A stretch of 38,294 bases of DNA, from positions 1-38,294 of the forward strand of contig DRFF01000095.1 in assembly GCA_011050685.1 (NCBI GenBank), given 5' to 3'. The notes beneath the pieces are model-generated. The model was not told the DNA's origin. It saw only the letters and a list, made by a program, of their open reading frames with translations, and made no database searches. The position numbers and the translations under genes are program-made. The DNA comes from Aurantimonas coralicida (GTDB lineage Bacteria > Pseudomonadota > Alphaproteobacteria > Rhizobiales > Rhizobiaceae). Shown here piece after piece: positions 6,957-14,022 of the stretch; position 1 is the first letter of the stretch; every line of letters begins with the position of its first letter.

Positions 6957-8462
6957 GTGGAAGTCGCGGAAAATCAGGGCACAGAATCGACTTTGGCAAC
7001 ATCTCCGGCGGGATTGATTGAACCCATCCACGACTATGCCGATCGCGCCGCAAAGATCTGGCTTTACAGTTCCGTCTTCTGGTTGATGTTCGTGACCCTG
7101 GTTGGTCTGACCATCGCAACCGAATTGATAACCCCGAACCTTTTCGGCGGCATCCCTTATCTGCTGTTCAGTCGAATCAGGCCGATCCATGTCAACGGCG
7201 TCATCTTCGCCTGGCTGACGATGATGTATTTCGGCGGCATGTTCTACGTCCTGCCGCGGCTTCTGGGGCTTCGGTCGATGTGGGGCGAAGGCGTGGCGGT
7301 CTGGATGGGCTGGGCCTGGAACCTGGCGCTCGCCGTGGGCTTTGTCGGGCTATCGATGGGCTTCACCCAGGGCCGGGAATATACCGAATTGATCTGGCCG
7401 GTGGATGTGGCGGTAATGATCGTGCTGCTGGTCAATATCTACATCATCCTGATGACGGTACTGAACCGGCGGGTGCGGCCGCTTTACGTGACCATATGGT
7501 GGAGTCTTGCCAGCCCGATCTGGCTGGCCGCCGATTATTTCATCGTCAACGTCATGTGGCGCCCCGGCACGCTTCTGGGCAACGGCGTGCCGGGGGCGCG
7601 GCTGTCCGGCGCGCTCGAGGACCCGCTGGCAGACGGGATGCTGAACTGGTGGGGCAACCATAACCTCTTCGGCCTGTGGCTGACGCCCATGATGGTCGGG
7701 CTGATGTATTATTTCGTGCCCAAGATTACGCGGACACCGCTTTACAGCCACACGCTGTCCCTAGTGTCATTCTGGGGCATCGCCTTCTTCTACACCGGGG
7801 TCGGACACCACCACCTGTTGCAGGCGCCGATCCCCGGCTGGCTCAAGACCTTCGCCACGGTCAACAGCATCATGCTGCTGGTGCCGGTCTTCGCCTTTGT
7901 CGGCAATATCTGGCTGACGATGCGCGGCAACTGGGACAAGTTCTTCATCAACATCCCGCTGCGCTTCATGCTGACCGGGTTCCTGTTCTACTTCCTGGTG
8001 AACGTGCAGGGGGCGTTCATGGCGGTGCCCGCGTTCAACAAGATGATCCATTTCACCAATTTCATCGTCGCCCACGCGCATCTGGCGCTTCTGGGCGCGT
8101 TCACCTTCTTCGGCATGGGGCTGATCGACTACATGGTGCCACAGATGGCGCGGCGACCGATCTACAGCTGCAAAATCTCGGAATGGACCTACTGGCTGCT
8201 GCTGACGGGGTTCTTCGGTTTCTTCTGGGTGCTGACCATCGCCAGCTTCCTGCAAGGCGAAAGCTGGGCGCAGGGTGAGCCGGAGGTCAATGTGCTGGCG
8301 ATGATCCGGCCGCAATATATTGGTAGGGCGGTGTTCGGGGCGCTGATCGTGTTCTCCACCTTCACCCTCGCATGGAACGTGGCCGCCACGCTGTTCAGCG
8401 ACACAAGTGCCGGCACCCGTCGCACCTTTCGCCGCGCCGTCGCCGTGGAACCGGGGGAGTGA
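6957..8462 (+). CDS. CcoN-like heme-copper oxidase catalytic subunit (noncanonical)
   Basis: Subunit I of a C-family (cbb3-like) heme-copper reductase: about 12 helices, 501 residues. By-eye alignment gives His78 and His375 as low-spin heme ligands, His373 for the high-spin heme, and His235 (WWGNHN), His285 and His286 (GHHHLL) for CuB. Tyr279, six residues before the His pair, matches the cross-linked Tyr of cbb3 oxidases, which favours O2 reduction. Gln351 stands exactly where canonical CcoN has a conserved Glu (22 residues before the HxH pair). The start is GTG at 6957. It is the first gene of a seven-gene operon, three bases before the cytochrome c gene. An NO reductase role is possible. 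No CcoQ or CcoGHI genes are nearby. Confidence 0.88.
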   Translation: MEVAENQGTESTLATSPAGLIEPIHDYADRAAKIWLYSSVFWLMFVTLVGLTIATELITPNLFGGIPYLLFSRIRPIHVNGVIFAWLTMMYFGGMFYVLPRLLGLRSMWGEGVAVWMGWAWNLALAVGFVGLSMGFTQGREYTELIWPVDVAVMIVLLVNIYIILMTVLNRRVRPLYVTIWWSLASPIWLAADYFIVNVMWRPGTLLGNGVPGARLSGALEDPLADGMLNWWGNHNLFGLWLTPMMVGLMYYFVPKITRTPLYSHTLSLVSFWGIAFFYTGVGHHHLLQAPIPGWLKTFATVNSIMLLVPVFAFVGNIWLTMRGNWDKFFINIPLRFMLTGFLFYFLVNVQGAFMAVPAFNKMIHFTNFIVAHAHLALLGAFTFFGMGLIDYMVPQMARRPIYSCKISEWTYWLLLTGFFGFFWVLTIASFLQGESWAQGEPEVNVLAMIRPQYIGRAVFGALIVFSTFTLAWNVAATLFSDTSAGTRRTFRRAVAVEPGE

Positions 8463-8465
8463 CGA

Positions 8466-9905
8466 ATGGACCACGCCAACCGCATTCCCGAGCATCCCCC
8501 CTATCCGGCCGAATTGCTCAAAACTCATCGCCGTCGCCGCATGCTGATGACCCCCGGCATGGTGGCGATCGGCGGGCTTCTGGCGTTCTTCACCGTCGTC
8601 TTTTCCGTGGTCGTTCTGCCGACCGCGACCTACAAGCCGCAGGTGTCGCCGAACTGGCTTCCGCTGAGCGACGCCCAGGTGGCGGGACGCGCGATCTATC
8701 TCGCCAATGGTTGCGTCTATTGCCATAGTGGCTTCAGTCGCCCGCAGGACGTCTTCGTGGGCTCATCGGCGCTCTATGCGCGGGCGTCACAGCCGGGCGA
8801 CTATACCGGCGCGAGCCAGAGCCCGAACACGCTCGGCAGCATCCGCACCGGTCCCGACATGGCCAACGAGGGCGGCACCCATCCCGATGGCTGGCACAGA
8901 TCGCACTACTGGAACCCGCGCAGCACTACGCCGATGTCGGTGATGCAGCGCTTCAACTTCCTCAGCGACGAGGAGACCGATGCGCTGATCGCCTATACCC
9001 AGAGCCAGGGCGGCAAGCTCGCGGCACTGCGCTATGCCGCGACGCGGACGGGGAACTACCTGATGCGGCTCAACGCCGGCAAGGCGGGTGTGGACGATCC
9101 CGACGCGCCGGTGGCTGACCTGGTGGCCGAACTGCGCCAATCAGGCGAATTCCGCGAGAGTGGCACGCCGATGGACAAGGCGCCGAGCGGCATGAGCTGG
9201 ATGGGCATCTGGCACATGAACAGTTTCTCGCGCTCCTACTGGCTGACCGACAATCCGCTTGAGGTGAACGCCGAGAACCTGATGCGCGGCAAGGCGACCT
9301 ATCTGCAACGCTGTTCGGGGTGTCACGGCGTCGAGGGTGACGGCAAGGGACCGGGGGCGGAGCGGCTGGACGTCAAGCCGTTCGACTTCACCAAGGCCAC
9401 TCTTGCCGACGACTCAGGTACATCGAGCGGGATGATGTATCATCGTATCCTGACTGCCGGGCCCGGCACGGCGATGGAGAATTTCGGCACCCGCCTGTCG
9501 GTCGCCGACATCTGGCGCACCGTGATGTTCCTGCGTACGATCCCGAACGGTGGGCTGGAGGAGACACTGCCGACCGTCGGGATGTACGCGCGATGGAAGC
9601 CGCCGGAGGGCCAGTTGCGCTACATGCAGGAAAACCCGATCGAGGAGATCTATGCCGAGCCGCTACCGACCGACGATCCTTTCATGCGGGCTGCGCATTG
9701 GATCGCGCCGGGCATGGCATCGAACGATCTGATCTATGTCGGGGGCAAGCTGCCGATCACCCTCGGCCGGCTGGCTGGTGTGATCCGATCGCAATACGAC
9801 CAGGCCGTCAAGACAGCCCATGCCGAGGCCACCGCTCGGGGCGAGGAGATTTCGTCGCTGGAGGATCTGCAAAGCACCAAGGGACTTGTCTTCTATGGAC
9901 CCTGA
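8466..9905 (+). CDS. Membrane-anchored diheme cytochrome c, CcoO-CcoP-like fusion
   Basis: 479 residues with one N-terminal anchor (about 30-52) and two c-type heme sites, CVYCH (83-87) and CSGCH (283-287). The first half follows CcoO: NGCVYCHSGFSRPQD, RTGPDM, GWHRSHYWNPR, and SVMQRF with the likely axial Met. The second half is a class I cytochrome c domain (GEGDGKGPGA-like stretch, likely Met ligand in TAMENF) in the role of CcoP. A C-terminal extension of about 110 residues has no known counterpart. It would carry electrons from soluble cytochromes in the periplasm to the CcoN-like subunit. Its stop overlaps the next start by 11 bases. Confidence 0.88.
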   Translation: MDHANRIPEHPPYPAELLKTHRRRRMLMTPGMVAIGGLLAFFTVVFSVVVLPTATYKPQVSPNWLPLSDAQVAGRAIYLANGCVYCHSGFSRPQDVFVGSSALYARASQPGDYTGASQSPNTLGSIRTGPDMANEGGTHPDGWHRSHYWNPRSTTPMSVMQRFNFLSDEETDALIAYTQSQGGKLAALRYAATRTGNYLMRLNAGKAGVDDPDAPVADLVAELRQSGEFRESGTPMDKAPSGMSWMGIWHMNSFSRSYWLTDNPLEVNAENLMRGKATYLQRCSGCHGVEGDGKGPGAERLDVKPFDFTKATLADDSGTSSGMMYHRILTAGPGTAMENFGTRLSVADIWRTVMFLRTIPNGGLEETLPTVGMYARWKPPEGQLRYMQENPIEEIYAEPLPTDDPFMRAAHWIAPGMASNDLIYVGGKLPITLGRLAGVIRSQYDQAVKTAHAEATARGEEISSLEDLQSTKGLVFYGP

Positions 9906-10212
9906 CAGAAAATGGCATGATGTCGGCACCATCTGGCGCGGCCTGACCATGCTGGCTGCAGCGACGCCGCCCGTTCTGGCAAGCGGTGCTGCCTGGGCCA
10001 GCGCCTCGCCGGAGGGCGCTGAATTCGTCATGGCCGACTGGATGCTGTTGTCGTTCTTGTCCTTCGCCGGCGCCGCGCTGCTGGTCTTTCTGATCGCGGT
10101 GCGGCGCGGGATGTTCGCCGGCATGGAGGACGCGAAATATCACCTGCTGTCGGTCAAGGAGCCGGACTATTACACGCCCGACTGGGCAAAGGAGGACGCA
10201 GATGCCCCCTAG
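9895..10212 (+). CDS. CcoS-like small membrane protein
   Basis: 105 residues, starting at the ATG at 9895 that overlaps the end of the cytochrome gene. The segment WMLLSFLSFAGAALLVFLIA then RRGMFAGMEDAKYHLL copies the layout of CcoS (one helix, R-x-G-x-[YF]-[DA]-x-[LM]-E, then a short tail). CcoS is needed for cofactor insertion into cbb3 oxidases. Unlike typical CcoS (about 50-60 residues) it carries an extra N-terminal hydrophobic segment (about 13-38) that may be a signal peptide or second helix. It lies among structural genes, so it may instead be a subunit. Confidence 0.6.
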   Translation: MDPDRKWHDVGTIWRGLTMLAAATPPVLASGAAWASASPEGAEFVMADWMLLSFLSFAGAALLVFLIAVRRGMFAGMEDAKYHLLSVKEPDYYTPDWAKEDADAP

Positions 10213-10549
10213 CGGCAGTGATCCCGAAACGGTGGCGGCGATCCATCGCTACATCTACGCGCAATACATGGACCGGATCCCGCTCGACCGCACCGACATC
10301 CTCTGGCGCGGACCGATCTACGAGGTCTTGTTCGCGATCACGCTGATCGTGTTCTTCTTTGCCGTCGTGTTCCTGATGCGCCCGACCTTTCATCAGCGCG
10401 CCGCGATCACGGAACTGACCTCGTTCGCGGGCCAGTTGACCGAGCGCGCCGGCGAATTGCGCCTGTTCTCGGCGCTGAGCTGGCTCGCCGTGGTCGCCTA
10501 TGCGGCCTATTTCGCCGTCTCCGCCGTCCTTTACGGCATCGTCTACTAG
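10202..10549 (+). CDS. Two-helix membrane protein of the oxidase operon
   Basis: 115 residues with two hydrophobic helices (about 39-58 and 90-112) joined by a polar segment. The N-terminal about 35 residues are soluble. No cofactor motif and no known family. It overlaps the CcoS-like gene by 11 bases and precedes the next gene by ten, so it belongs to the operon. Its size suits an accessory subunit that packs against the catalytic core, which is inference only. Confidence 0.75.
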   Translation: MPPSGSDPETVAAIHRYIYAQYMDRIPLDRTDILWRGPIYEVLFAITLIVFFFAVVFLMRPTFHQRAAITELTSFAGQLTERAGELRLFSALSWLAVVAYAAYFAVSAVLYGIVY

Positions 10550-10559
10550 GAGCGCGCGG

Positions 10560-10871
10560 ATGGTCGCCCGAGGACATTCCTATTGCTACATCACCACCGC
10601 CACGGTGCCCCGCGACATGTGGGCGCGGGTGCAACCGCTGCTCGAATCGTGGAAATCCGTGCTGCAGGATCTGCCGGGCTTCGTGACCAGCGATGTAATG
10701 GCGCGACGCACTGAAAGCGGCGATCTTCGGATGCATGTTCGCGTGACGTGGCTCTACCGCGAACAGTTGGAGGAATTCCTGGAAAGCCGCTGGGAGACCG
10801 AACGACTTATCGCCTCGACAAGCATCGAGCTTCGCGGCATCCAGTCGGAAGCCTTCGAGAATTTCATCTGA
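10560..10871 (+). CDS. Small soluble protein, ABM-like dimeric alpha-beta barrel
   Basis: 103 residues, no signal peptide, so cytoplasmic. I chose the ATG at 10560, preceded by TAGGAGCG, over a longer frame that overlaps the previous gene. The pattern of a beta strand (YCYITTATV), a helix with WARVQPLLESWKSVL, LPGF, then GDLRMHVRVTWLYREQLEEF is that of antibiotic-biosynthesis-monooxygenase-like ferredoxin folds. Such proteins include heme-handling enzymes, which would fit the operon, but no catalytic residue can be assigned. Confidence 0.6.
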   Translation: MVARGHSYCYITTATVPRDMWARVQPLLESWKSVLQDLPGFVTSDVMARRTESGDLRMHVRVTWLYREQLEEFLESRWETERLIASTSIELRGIQSEAFENFI

Positions 10872-10889
10872 CTGTGCGGGAAGCCTGCT

Positions 10890-11096
10890 ATGACAGAGAC
10901 CCATACGCGAACAACATGTGGCGTCGACGAAGTCCTGTCCTACAGCGACGACGAGGTCGTGAGTTCGTTTGAGGCCGAGGACAGGCGTTGGACCCTGAGG
11001 GCGCAGACGATCGACTGGCTGATCCTCGCCACCATGATCGTGGTGTCGCTCGGCTACCATCTGACAATCTTCGCGCTGCAGCCGGGACTGCGCTAG
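10890..11096 (+). CDS. Single-helix small membrane protein
   Basis: 68 residues with a polar, acidic N-terminus (DEVLSYSDDEVVSSFEAEDR) and one C-terminal helix (WLILATMIVVSLGYHLTIFA). Its stop lies three bases before the start of the large three-repeat membrane protein, so the two are translated together. It may be a small subunit or assembly factor for that protein. No family recognised. There is one Cys near the N-terminus and a His inside the helix. Confidence 0.65.
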   Translation: MTETHTRTTCGVDEVLSYSDDEVVSSFEAEDRRWTLRAQTIDWLILATMIVVSLGYHLTIFALQPGLR

Positions 11097-11099
11097 GCG

Positions 11100-13070
11100 A
11101 TGCGGGTCGAGGAGGTTTCCAACCTCGATGCGCTACTTTTCGTGACGGTTCTTGTTGCGATATCCGCCATTATCCTGCGGCTGGTTCCGCGGCGCGCCGA
11201 CATGCCGAAACTCTTGGCGGTCTTCAGCGAGACCGAGATCGCGGCGCACGACCGTGCCTTGCCGAAATACATTCTGACCTCGGCGGCGGCGCTCGTCCTC
11301 GGCCCGCTGCATCTTGCGGTGAAGTCGGTTCCGGCCATTTCGACCTGGCTTGAAGGTGCCGGGCGGGGCGGGCATCTGGCCGCCAACATCGCCTACAGTC
11401 ACATGATCATCGTCATGGGCGGCACCATCGCCGTGACCGGCCTGACCTGGTATGCCCTGCCGCGCGTGCTGCGCCGCCCGCTCTACAGCGAGACGCTGGC
11501 GCAGTTGGCTTTCTGGGGCACGGTGCTCGGGGCCGGCGGGTTCTATCTTGTCAATCTGTTGGGCGGTGTGGCGATGAGCGTTATGGTCCACGGCGGAATG
11601 ACCGATGCCGCCGCCTCCGACGCGATCGGGCTCTGGCGGTCCCTGCCCACGGCGGCGGCGGCCAGCCTGATGGGCGTCGGCTACTGGATTTTCGTCGTCA
11701 ACGTGCTCGTCACCTGCTGGCTTAGCCGACGCGTCGCCGGGCCGCAACCGCTTGGCCATCTGTCGAAATTCTTCGTGATCGGCAGTGTCGGACTCCTCGT
11801 CGGCACGGTCCAGGGCGTGCTTCAGGTGGTGCCGGAGAACGAGGACTGGCTGGCCGCCGCCGGGCAGGCCGGGCGCTATATCGACCCGATTTCGCACGCC
11901 CATGTCAACCTTCTGACAGGAATGATGATGCTGGTCGCGGGGCTGGTGTTCTTCCTTATCGGCAGCCGCGACGGGGCCGAGGCCGGCCGGCGCGCGGCAA
12001 ACCTCGTGTTCTGGACGCTGGGGCCCGGATCGATCGCGCTCTATCTTGCGTTTTTGACACTTGGGATGGCCGAGGGAGGACTGATTGTCGATCAGGGTTT
12101 GACCTTTCCGCAGGCGGTCGCGCGAATGGGGGCGTGGCAAGCTGTTCCCTTGCTGGGCTCTGCCGCCGTCGTGCTGTCGGGGCTCTGGCTGCTGCTTGCG
12201 ACGATCCTGCGCCACTTCGTGCGCGGATTCCGCCAGACGCCGGGAACCGCGCTGATCTGTCTTGGCGCAGCGGTGCTGCTGGTCGGCACGTTGCAGGGCG
12301 GCGTGCAGGCCCTGCCGGCGGTCAAGATGTGGATGGTTGCGGCGGGGGCGGGCGGCGAGGCTGTCGCGCGGACCCATGCGCAAACCAACATGCTGGGCGG
12401 CGTGCTGACGATCCTGACCGGTATGGCGCTGATGATCGGCCGACCGATGCTGGGCGCGGCGCCGCCGCCCCGGCTCGGGCTGCGGATGGCCGTGCTGATG
12501 GGGGCGGGCGTGGGACTCTACTATACGGCCTCGATGCTGGCCGCGATCGTTTCAGGTCAGGCCATCCGGGCCGGCGTGGATGCCGGGGACGGGTCGTTGC
12601 CGCTCGCCGCCGGAGCGGTGATTGCCGGCGCATTGCTCTATGCTGCCGCGGCTGCGCTCTTGCTGCGCTTCGTTTGGGCCATGACGGCGGATTACCGCAA
12701 AACGTCGTGGCTCGCGCTGAAAACTGAGCTATCGCGCCACGATGCGCCGGAAAAACCGTGGCGCGGTCGCATTCCTTCGGCCGCGCTGCTGCTTCCCGAG
12801 GCTGCCGGGGCGCTGACCGGCTTTCCCGGACTGGGATGGATCCTGAGCGGACGGGCCGCGGTCGGCGTGCCGCTGATGTTCGGCGGTCCGGCGCTGGCCT
12901 GGGCGGTGCTGCCACTCGCCCTTTCGCCCTACGGCCCAATCGCCCGCCCCGACACCGTGTTCGTGACGATCGAGAGTTATCTCGTCATCTCCGCCGCGAT
13001 TTCGGTTCTGACGCTATGGACCAGCATTGCAATGCGTCGGCTCCGCAGAGATGCTGACAATCAGGGGTGA
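11100..13070 (+). CDS. Heme-copper-subunit-I-like protein with three four-helix repeats
   Basis: 656 residues, about 15 helices. Three repeats of about 160 residues are readable. Each has a helix ending in LVLGPLHLAV / LLVGTVQGVL / LLVGTLQGGV (about 65, 232, 393), a loop with W..(A)GxGG, then a helix with histidine: AYSHM (His101), ISHAHV (His266, His268), RTHAQ (His426). Two more helices follow (FWGTVLGAGGFYL / FWTLGPGSIALYL / LMGAGVGLYYTA). This mirrors the three-arc architecture of heme-copper subunit I, and LPRVLRRPLYS after the first His helix resembles the neighbour CcoN-like protein. The His set differs from a catalytic subunit: helix 10 has HAQ instead of HxH. It probably binds heme. 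An extra N-terminal helix and two or three C-terminal ones complete it. Confidence 0.8.
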   Translation: MRVEEVSNLDALLFVTVLVAISAIILRLVPRRADMPKLLAVFSETEIAAHDRALPKYILTSAAALVLGPLHLAVKSVPAISTWLEGAGRGGHLAANIAYSHMIIVMGGTIAVTGLTWYALPRVLRRPLYSETLAQLAFWGTVLGAGGFYLVNLLGGVAMSVMVHGGMTDAAASDAIGLWRSLPTAAAASLMGVGYWIFVVNVLVTCWLSRRVAGPQPLGHLSKFFVIGSVGLLVGTVQGVLQVVPENEDWLAAAGQAGRYIDPISHAHVNLLTGMMMLVAGLVFFLIGSRDGAEAGRRAANLVFWTLGPGSIALYLAFLTLGMAEGGLIVDQGLTFPQAVARMGAWQAVPLLGSAAVVLSGLWLLLATILRHFVRGFRQTPGTALICLGAAVLLVGTLQGGVQALPAVKMWMVAAGAGGEAVARTHAQTNMLGGVLTILTGMALMIGRPMLGAAPPPRLGLRMAVLMGAGVGLYYTASMLAAIVSGQAIRAGVDAGDGSLPLAAGAVIAGALLYAAAAALLLRFVWAMTADYRKTSWLALKTELSRHDAPEKPWRGRIPSAALLLPEAAGALTGFPGLGWILSGRAAVGVPLMFGGPALAWAVLPLALSPYGPIARPDTVFVTIESYLVISAAISVLTLWTSIAMRRLRRDADNQG

Positions 13071-13114
13071 AATCGGCCTGACGACGGACACTGGTGTTTT
13101 GCCGGCTATAAAAC

Positions 13115-13139
13115 CTTAAGGCCCCCTTAAGTTTCGTTT
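13115..13139 (+). terminator. Possible terminator of the oxidase operon
   Basis: CTTAAGG (13115-13121) pairs with CCTTAAG (13125-13131) around a CCC loop and is followed by TTTCGTTT. The stem is short and AT-rich, so this is a weak candidate. It lies 45 bases after the last oxidase gene and before the cytochrome c4-like gene, where an operon end would be expected. Confidence 0.35.
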
Positions 13140-13248
13140 ACGTGAATAAAGGATATGATACTGGAAATAAGATTGGGCTATTCGCGGCTATGAATGCGTC
13201 ACCGCGTTCGATCCGGATGCGGGTCTCGGTGGAGAATGGGAGAATAAG

Positions 13249-14022
13249 TTGACGATCATCTCCTGCCTGGCACGAGCTTTCGAGGCTCATGACGTGCGCT
13301 CTGTAGGGTCGACAATTTATCCCCAGGGACATGCCGGCGTCCGGTGGCGGGGAAAAGCTGTGGGCGCTGCCGCACTGGTTCTGTCCTTTGCTCAGAGCGG
13401 CCCGCTGTTCGCCGCCGGAGGATCTGACATCGCAGCGAATGGCACGGCTGGTGGAGCGCCAGCCTGTGCGAGCTGTCATGGTCAGAGCGGAGAGGGCCAG
13501 CCGGAAGGGCCATTTCCCAGACTTGCCGGGATCAACGCCACCTATCTGGCAAGCCAATTGCAGGATTTTGCCGACGGTAAGCGCCAGAGCGATATCATGG
13601 GGTCGATCGCGCAGTCGCTCACCGAGGAAGAGATAGCGGCGGTCGCCAAGTACTATGCGGAAAAATCGGCGCCGAAAGCGAATGAGCCCACGCCCCTCGA
13701 TCCGGCGGTGGTCTCGGCCGGTGGGAAGCTTGCCATGCGCGGTGACTGGTCACGCGGCCTCCCGGGCTGTTCACAATGCCATGGGCCCGGCGGTGCGGGT
13801 GTCGGGTCGACCTTTCCCAAGCTTTCCGGGCAGTCGATGGAGTATATTGCCGGACAATTGAGGGCTTGGCAGGACAAGCAGCGCACTAACGATCCGCTGG
13901 ACCTCATGGCCGGCGTCGCATCCAAACTGGACGATGCGGAGGTACAGGCGGTCGCTTCTTACTATGCCAGTCTTCCGGTCGAGCAGGCGCCGCCCTCTCA
14001 GTCCTCGGAGGGGAAACAATGA
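13249..14022 (+). CDS. tsdB: Diheme cytochrome c4-like protein, probable TsdB
   Basis: 257 residues with two CxxCH sites (CASCH 73-77, CSQCH 174-178), each in a half of about 100 residues with FPRLAG.NATYLASQL or FPKLSGQSMEYIAGQL, the layout of cytochrome c4. A signal peptide ends around LFAA-GGS. The frame starts at TTG (13249) six bases after GGGAG. A GTG at 13294 is an alternative that leaves a more usual leader. Its end overlaps the TsdA start by four bases. In known systems TsdB, a c4-type protein, takes electrons from TsdA and can pass them to a cbb3 oxidase. Here an unusual oxidase operon lies just upstream. Confidence 0.82.
   Translation: MTIISCLARAFEAHDVRSVGSTIYPQGHAGVRWRGKAVGAAALVLSFAQSGPLFAAGGSDIAANGTAGGAPACASCHGQSGEGQPEGPFPRLAGINATYLASQLQDFADGKRQSDIMGSIAQSLTEEEIAAVAKYYAEKSAPKANEPTPLDPAVVSAGGKLAMRGDWSRGLPGCSQCHGPGGAGVGSTFPKLSGQSMEYIAGQLRAWQDKQRTNDPLDLMAGVASKLDDAEVQAVASYYASLPVEQAPPSQSSEGKQ

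Noticed and set aside
7767-8726. Antisense open frame of 319 codons across the CcoN-like and cytochrome genes
   Set aside because: Spans two real genes and has no ribosome site or domain.
11133-12383. Antisense open frame of 416 codons over the three-repeat membrane protein
   Set aside because: Low-complexity, His/Gln/Arg-rich translation without any family; codon pattern fits the plus-strand gene.
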